Below are positions 6,351 to 9,496 of a stretch of DNA of 9,496 nt, in pieces; positions within the stretch are counted from its first letter, which is position 1; each line of letters opens with the position of its first letter. The notes under the pieces are model-generated. The model was given only the letters and a program-made list of their open reading frames with translations, had not been told where the DNA came from and made no database searches. The stretch is from the NCBI GenBank assembly GCA_036399715.1, contig DASWMO010000343.1, positions 1-9,496 of the forward strand. Reading direction: 5' to 3'. Made by a program: the position numbers and the translations under genes. The DNA is from DASVSE01 sp036399715. Lineage in GTDB: Bacteria > Bacteroidota > Rhodothermia > Rhodothermales > Rubricoccaceae.

Positions 6351-6379
6351 TTACAGATTCGGTACGCGGCGGGTAGAAT
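6351..6379 (+). promoter_or_regulatory. Candidate promoter of the L21-L27 operon
   Basis: TTACAG (6351-6356) and TAGAAT (6374-6379) are separated by 17 nt. The -10 box is a close match to TATAAT; the -35 box is poor. This is among the least GC-rich patches of the intergenic region. If correct, the operon carries a leader of roughly 220 nt. The Bacteroidota-type box TAnnTTTG was not found. Confidence 0.4.
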
Positions 6380-6510
6380 CGGCGCGGCGGATGCCCCGGA
6401 GCCCCGTCCGGAGTCCCGCGGGTGCGCGGACCGTGGACACCCCTCTTCCTGCTTTCTTCGGCGCCGGGGCGCGGCACGCGGACGCCCTGTCGGTAGTTTT
6501 CCCGGCTCCC

Positions 6511-6545
6511 GCGGACACGCGGACCTCTCGTCCGCTCTCGTCCGC
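6511..6545 (+). promoter_or_regulatory. Nested double hairpin in the L21 leader
   Basis: GCGGAC occurs at 6511-6516 and 6519-6524, and its complement GTCCGC at 6530-6535 and 6540-6545. They can form an inner 6-bp stem with loop CTCTC and an outer 6-bp stem, separated by an AC/TCTC internal loop. Alternative pairing of the repeats is also possible. A further GCGCC-N4-GGCGC hairpin follows at 6550-6563. This may be an autoregulatory ribosomal-protein leader; the role is inference. Confidence 0.45.
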
Positions 6546-6605
6546 CCCTGCGCCCCCCGGCGCGGCCGCTCTGGCTGCCCCGAGGGTCCTCAAGCCCGCA
6601 CCCCC

Positions 6606-6920
6606 ATGTACGCAATCGTCGAGATCGCCGGCAAACAGTTCAAGGTCCAGCAGGACGCCAAGCTCTACATCCCCCGCACGAAGGACGCCATCGGCGACAC
6701 GGTCACGATCGACCGCGTGCTGCTCGTCTCGGGCGACCACGGCGTTCAGGTCGGCGCGCCGACCGTGGCCGGCTTCTCGGTATCGGCCGAGGTCCTCGCG
6801 CACGTCAAGGGCGACACGATCATCGTGTTCAAGAAGAAGCGCCGCAAGGGCTACAAGGTCCGCAACGGCCACCGCCAGCCCTACACGCAGGTCAAGATCA
6901 CCGGCCTCTCCTCCAACTAA
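6606..6920 (+). CDS. rplU: 50S ribosomal protein L21
   Basis: This encodes 104 residues, the normal length of bL21. The protein binds 23S rRNA in the large subunit and contacts L20. The hallmarks are MYAIVEIAGKQFKVQ at the N terminus, a central IGDTVTIDRVLLV strand, and the C-terminal basic motif KKKRRKGYKVRNGHRQPYTQVKI (about 76-98). The ATG at 6606 gives the canonical MYAIVE start. There is no Shine-Dalgarno sequence; the start is preceded by CCCGCACCCCC. It is the first gene of an operon with rpmA, with 51 nt between them. A long structured leader precedes it and may provide feedback control. No oddities in the protein were seen. Confidence 0.98.
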   Translation: MYAIVEIAGKQFKVQQDAKLYIPRTKDAIGDTVTIDRVLLVSGDHGVQVGAPTVAGFSVSAEVLAHVKGDTIIVFKKKRRKGYKVRNGHRQPYTQVKITGLSSN

Positions 6921-6971
6921 GCCGACCGCCGCGGCCCGGCCTTAGCGGCCGCCGCCCTGGTCTCTACTCTC

Positions 6972-7238
6972 ATGGCACACAAGAAAGGAGTCGGCTCGTC
7001 CCGGAACGGCCGCGACTCGAACCCCAAGATGCTCGGCGTGAAGGTGTTCGGCGGGACGGCGATCCCGTCCGGCTCGATCATCGTCCGCCAGCGCGGCACC
7101 AAGTTCCACCCCGGCGACAACGTCGGCCGTGGCAACGACGACACGCTGTACGCCAAGGCGACCGGCCGCGTCCGCTTCGCCGTCTCGCGCGGCGGCCGCA
7201 AGTTTGTCCACGTCGACGCCCTCGAGGCGCAGGCGTAG
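6972..7238 (+). CDS. rpmA: 50S ribosomal protein L27
   Basis: This encodes 88 residues, typical of bL27. The flexible N-terminal tail reaches the peptidyl transferase centre and helps position tRNA. It begins MAHKKGVGSSRNGRDSNPK directly, with no cleavable N-terminal extension of the kind seen in Firmicutes. The core has LGVKVFGG, then SIIVRQRGTKFHPGDNVG, and DDTLYAKATGRVRF. The start at 6972 is preceded by the pyrimidine tract CTCTACTCTC rather than a Shine-Dalgarno site. The 51-nt gap from rplU contains a small GC-rich hairpin, CGGCC-N5-GGCCG at 6937-6951. The gene ends just before a strong intrinsic terminator, so the operon is only rplU-rpmA. The protein looks complete and ordinary. Confidence 0.98.
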   Translation: MAHKKGVGSSRNGRDSNPKMLGVKVFGGTAIPSGSIIVRQRGTKFHPGDNVGRGNDDTLYAKATGRVRFAVSRGGRKFVHVDALEAQA

Positions 7239-7257
7239 CGCTCCCGCGCTCAGGCTC

Positions 7258-7296
7258 CGCCCCCGTCGCACCCGTGCGACGGGGGCGTTTCGTTTG
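7258..7296 (+). terminator. Intrinsic terminator of the rplU-rpmA operon
   Basis: A perfect 13-bp stem is formed by CGCCCCCGTCGCA (7258-7270) and TGCGACGGGGGCG (7275-7287) around a 4-nt loop. It is followed by TTTCGTTTG. It begins 19 nt after the rpmA stop codon. This is a textbook Rho-independent terminator on the plus strand. Confidence 0.92.
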
Positions 7297-7379
7297 AACG
7301 ACTCGCCGGACCGGCTCACGGACGAGGCGCGGGTGCCCGCGCGGACGCATCTTCCGCGACGCTCTCGCCGCCCGTCCCC

Positions 7380-8624
7380 ATGCTCGACCTCCGCGACCAC
7401 TTTGCCGTCCCGCCCGCGCCCGCGGTCGAACTCCGCGCGTTCACGCACGGGCTGATGCCTCGGACCGTCCCCGCGCTCATGCAGGGCTTCTGCGAGGACT
7501 GGGCCACGCGCGGCGTCGACGCATGGAACCGCGTGCCGGACCGTTGGGCGCTCGGCCACGACACGTCGTGGTGGGCCCTGCCCGAGGACCTCGGCGACGC
7601 GTACCTCGCGCCGCTGCTCGGCGCGCCCGCGGGCACGTGCGTACTCCAGCCGAACGTCCACTGGAGCGTCAGCGCGCTCCTCTCGTGCGACGCGCCGTTC
7701 GGGAACGGCCGGACCGAGGTCGTCCTCACGGACGCCGAGTTTCCATCCGTCCGCCACGCCGTGAAGCGGTGGGCCGGCCTGCGCGACATCCGCCCGGTCG
7801 AGGTGCCCGCCGGGGCCGGCGGATTCGTGGACGTAGACGCTGTCCTGGAAGCCATCACGGACCGGACGGCGTGGGTCTTTGTTAGCCACGTCGGCTTCGC
7901 GACCGGCGAGGTCCTCGCGGACGACACGCTGCGGGCCATCGCAGACCGCGCCCACGCCCATGGCGCGCACGTCTGTATCGACGGCTACCATGCGACGGCC
8001 AGCGTCCCGATTCACGCCGCTGCGCTCGGGGTGGATGCCTACGTCGGCGGGCTGCTCAAAGAAGCCAGCGGCTCGACGGGCAACAGCTACCTCTACGTCG
8101 GGTCCGACCTGCGGCCGCGCCTCGCGGGCTGGTTCGCCGACGCCGACCCGTTCGGCTTCCGCCCCGAGCCCGCCGACAACCCGGTCCCGCGGCGGCGCTT
8201 TCTCGCCGGCACGACGGCCGTCGCGTCGACGTACCATGCCGTCGAGGGCCTCCGGGTGCTGTTTGCTGCCCGAGACGGCGAGCGGAGCGGCGTCGATGCG
8301 GTCCGGGCGGACACGCTCGCCAAGGGTGCGCTCGCCGTCGCGCACGCGGAGCGCCTCGGGCTTGCGCTGCGGTCGCCGGCCGAGCCCGCGCGCCGCGGCG
8401 CGATGCTCGTCTTCGGCGTCGCCCACGCGGACCGTCTATCGGCGTGGCTCAAGGCCCAGGGCGTCTACACCGACAGCCGCCGCGGCGAGGTGCTCCGCAT
8501 GGCGCCGTTCGTGTGGAACACCGAAACGGACATCGCGCACGCGTTCGATGCCGTCGGGCACGCGCTCGAAACGGGCGAGCACCTGGCGTACACGCCGCCC
8601 GCCGAGGGCGGCCCGGTGACGTAA
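7380..8624 (+). CDS. Kynureninase-like class V PLP-dependent enzyme
   Basis: This encodes 414 residues, matching kynureninase-like members of the class V aminotransferase fold (fold type I). The N terminus has the substrate-entry motif FTHGLMPRTVPALM, as in kynureninase. The PLP-contacting aspartate is D201 in CIDGYHATASVPI. The likely Schiff-base lysine is K227 in GGLLKEASGSTGNSYLYV. Next comes a GWFADADPFGFRP stretch (about 251-263), resembling the kynureninase GWW loop, then STYHAVEGLRVL. The C-terminal small domain ends LRMAPFVWNTETDIAHAFDAV. The segment after K227 departs from the kynureninase pattern KYLNGGPG, so the true substrate may differ: another beta-hydrolase, desulfurase or aminotransferase. 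No tryptophan-degradation genes are nearby. The ATG at 7380 fits the family start. An upstream terminator implies its own promoter, but none was recognised in 7297-7379. Confidence 0.85.
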   Translation: MLDLRDHFAVPPAPAVELRAFTHGLMPRTVPALMQGFCEDWATRGVDAWNRVPDRWALGHDTSWWALPEDLGDAYLAPLLGAPAGTCVLQPNVHWSVSALLSCDAPFGNGRTEVVLTDAEFPSVRHAVKRWAGLRDIRPVEVPAGAGGFVDVDAVLEAITDRTAWVFVSHVGFATGEVLADDTLRAIADRAHAHGAHVCIDGYHATASVPIHAAALGVDAYVGGLLKEASGSTGNSYLYVGSDLRPRLAGWFADADPFGFRPEPADNPVPRRRFLAGTTAVASTYHAVEGLRVLFAARDGERSGVDAVRADTLAKGALAVAHAERLGLALRSPAEPARRGAMLVFGVAHADRLSAWLKAQGVYTDSRRGEVLRMAPFVWNTETDIAHAFDAVGHALETGEHLAYTPPAEGGPVT

Positions 8625-8641
8625 CGACCGCCCGGAGCACA

Positions 8642-8672
8642 CGAGGCCTCCGGCGCAGTGCCAGAGGCCTCG
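8642..8672. terminator. Bidirectional hairpin between convergent genes
   Basis: CGAGGCCTC (8642-8650) and GAGGCCTCG (8664-8672) are perfect 9-bp inverted repeats. Inside them a one-base mismatch is followed by GGC/GCC pairing around loop GCAGT. The hairpin lies midway between the stop codons of the PLP enzyme and the polyproline protein. Neither side carries a clear T tract. It probably serves both transcripts. Confidence 0.6.
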
Positions 8673-8678
8673 GATGGA

Positions 8679-8930
8679 CTACGACTGAAACGGCGTCGGC
8701 GGTGCGGGAGGCGCGGGCGGTGGCGGGGGCGGAGCAGGGGGGGCGGGCGGCGCTGGCGGCGGGGGCGGGGGCGGCGGGGGCGGCGGGCCCGCGTATTCGC
8801 CGTGCGAGACCGCGCTGTGCGCGAGGTCCGAGAGGACGTGGGCCACACGCGACGACACGACGAAGCCGGCGACGACCGCGAGCGCGACGAGGAGCCGCTT
8901 CTGGAGGCGGGTTCTGGGCAGCGAGGCCAT
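8679..8930 (-). CDS. Small membrane protein with polyproline tail
   Basis: This encodes 83 residues from the ATG at 8930. That start is chosen because it gives a basic N terminus (MASLPRTRLQKR) and one hydrophobic helix at about 12-26; upstream in-frame sequence is Arg-rich and unlike a signal. A short amphipathic stretch follows (27-47, RVAHVLSDLAHSAVSHGEYAG). The C-terminal 35 residues are almost only Pro and Ala: eleven consecutive prolines at 49-59, then PPA repeats, six more prolines, and a PFQS end. The tail probably projects into the periplasm as a stiff polyproline-II rod. Translation of such runs normally depends on EF-P. I do not recognise a family. The transmembrane helix and in-frame proline coding argue for a real gene. 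A GC-rich repeat that happens to be open is the alternative. Confidence 0.6.
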   Translation of the reverse strand: MASLPRTRLQKRLLVALAVVAGFVVSSRVAHVLSDLAHSAVSHGEYAGPPPPPPPPPPPAPPAPPAPPPPPPAPPAPPTPFQS

Positions 8931-9065
8931 GACGAGAACGGAAAGGGGAACGGAGACGGTCGGGAGCCCCGTCACACGGACGCCGCCGGGCCGGGTTGCG
9001 CACAGACGGCGACTCGATTTTCTCGGCCGGCGCGGGACCCGCCGCGTCCGTCGCAGCGCGGGCAG

Positions 9066-9082
9066 TGAGCACGGCGTGCTCA
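9066..9082. repeat. 17-bp near-perfect palindrome
   Basis: TGAGCACGGCGTGCTCA has 8-bp arms, TGAGCACG and CGTGCTCA, around a single central base. It lies 31 nt past the stop codon of the DUF5683-type gene and 135 nt upstream of the polyproline gene. It could be a weak terminator of the former, although no T tract follows, or an operator for the latter. The rest of 8931-9113 shows no gene and no clear promoter. Confidence 0.4.
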
Positions 9083-9113
9083 GGCGTGCGCACACCGTGC
9101 ACGGCCGCGCAGG

Positions 9114-9496
9114 CTAGCGCCCGATGGGGACGGTCAGCCGGAGCCCGACGCCGGTCGCATCGAGCCGGGCAGCGGCCGCGGTAGGCGGCGCCTCGGGGCG
9201 GCCGACCACGAGCGCCTCGGCGATCTGGGCGGCCCAGCCGACGGCTGTGGCGATCGCGAGGTTGCCGCGCAGGCGGTACAGCCGGTCAATCGTACGGCCC
9301 GTCTGCGCAATGTCCTCCTGCGCGGTTGCGCGGGTGTACCGGTCGCGCGCGGCGCCGTACGCGAGGTGCGCGCCGAGCGTACTGGCCGCCGCCGTCCCGA
9401 CGCCGACGGCGAAGGCGACGCCGCGGCCGCGGTCGCCGCGGTGGATCTGCCCCCAGCCCGGCAGCACGGCCGAGCGGAGGGCCGCGCCCGCGCGCG
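9114..9496 (-). CDS. DUF5683-type membrane protein, 5'-truncated
   Basis: The frame remains open to the right edge, so only about the last 126 residues are seen. The visible start codon in this frame is a GTG within the motif, and the coding sequence clearly continues upstream: GAALRSAVLPGWGQIHRGDRGRG reads across it. The RSAVLPGWGQ motif followed by a small hydrophobic segment is the hallmark of the DUF5683 family, common in Bacteroidota. Next come a hydrophobic Gly/Ala-rich helix (AFAVGVGTAAASTLGAHLAY), a charged stretch ending IDRLYRLRGNLAIATAVGWAAQIAEALV with a second helix, and a short tail ending GVGLRLTVPIGR. These proteins are envelope-associated with no settled function. The missing N terminus, usually with a signal peptide, lies outside the window. 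No terminator beyond a 17-bp palindrome was found downstream. Confidence 0.8.
   Translation of the reverse strand, partial: RAGAALRSAVLPGWGQIHRGDRGRGVAFAVGVGTAAASTLGAHLAYGAARDRYTRATAQEDIAQTGRTIDRLYRLRGNLAIATAVGWAAQIAEALVVGRPEAPPTAAAARLDATGVGLRLTVPIGR

Larger units (their letters stand above)
6158..6605. other. 448-nt divergent intergenic region (sigma / L21)
   Basis: No credible gene lies here. A minus-strand open frame crossing it is Arg/Gly/Pro-rich and low-complexity. The left part (6158-6300) would be leader for the sigma gene. It is GC-rich with no clear promoter boxes, apart from a partial sigma-28-like -10 at 6308-6315. The AT-richer core at 6310-6380 holds two short inverted repeats and the probable L21 promoter. 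The right part (about 6385-6605) is a long L21 leader with several potential hairpins. Confidence 0.6.

Noticed and set aside
6154..6615. 153-codon minus-strand open frame in the sigma/L21 intergenic region
   Set aside because: Gly/Arg/Pro low-complexity translation that overlaps the starts of two real genes and has no family resemblance.
6942..8426. 494-codon open frame antisense to L27 and the PLP enzyme
   Set aside because: It crosses a strong terminator and two well-supported genes and shows no recognisable domain.
8690..8790. GGCGGG-like repeat block, considered as G-quadruplex DNA or a repeat array
   Set aside because: It is explained as in-frame proline/alanine codons of the small membrane protein; a quadruplex remains possible but is not needed.

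Overview
The window is ordinary chromosomal DNA from a very GC-rich bacterium, most likely of the Bacteroidota/Rhodothermota side (Rubricoccus/Rubrivirga-like). This placement is inferred from three things: a DUF5683-type protein at the right edge, L21 and L27 without N-terminal extensions, and no Shine-Dalgarno sequence in front of any of the ten start codons. GC-rich codon use opens long false ORFs on the opposite strands, so most open frames are shadows.

Layout, left to right. A polytopic membrane protein (+) enters from the left edge and ends by overlapping, tail to tail, a YceI-family lipoprotein (-). A perfect AT-rich palindrome lies just upstream of the YceI start and looks like a repressor operator. 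A YheS-like ABC-F translation factor (+) follows. It converges, with 4 nt between stop codons, on a two-gene minus-strand operon: gluconokinase, then a small Ig-like lipoprotein coupled through TGATG. Divergent from gluconokinase is an 86-residue membrane-anchored protein with a histidine-triad (HxxHxH) motif. It converges on a FliA/WhiG-type sigma factor (-), with a strong hairpin between them. A 448-nt divergent intergenic region separates the sigma gene from the rplU-rpmA (L21-L27) operon and holds a probable promoter and a structured leader. rpmA ends in a textbook intrinsic terminator. Then come a kynureninase-like PLP enzyme (+), a second convergent hairpin, a tiny membrane protein with a polyproline tail (-), and the 5'-truncated DUF5683-type gene (-) running off the right edge.

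Functionally this is a housekeeping mix: translation (L21, L27, ABC-F), transcription (sigma factor), sugar-acid entry (gluconokinase), envelope lipoproteins, and a PLP enzyme of uncertain substrate. No mobile element, CRISPR array, tRNA or rRNA was seen, and I see no convincing new multi-gene system. The items most worth a second look are the YceI operator, the histidine-triad miniprotein, the polyproline miniprotein, the nested hairpin in the L21 leader, and the altered active-site region of the PLP enzyme.
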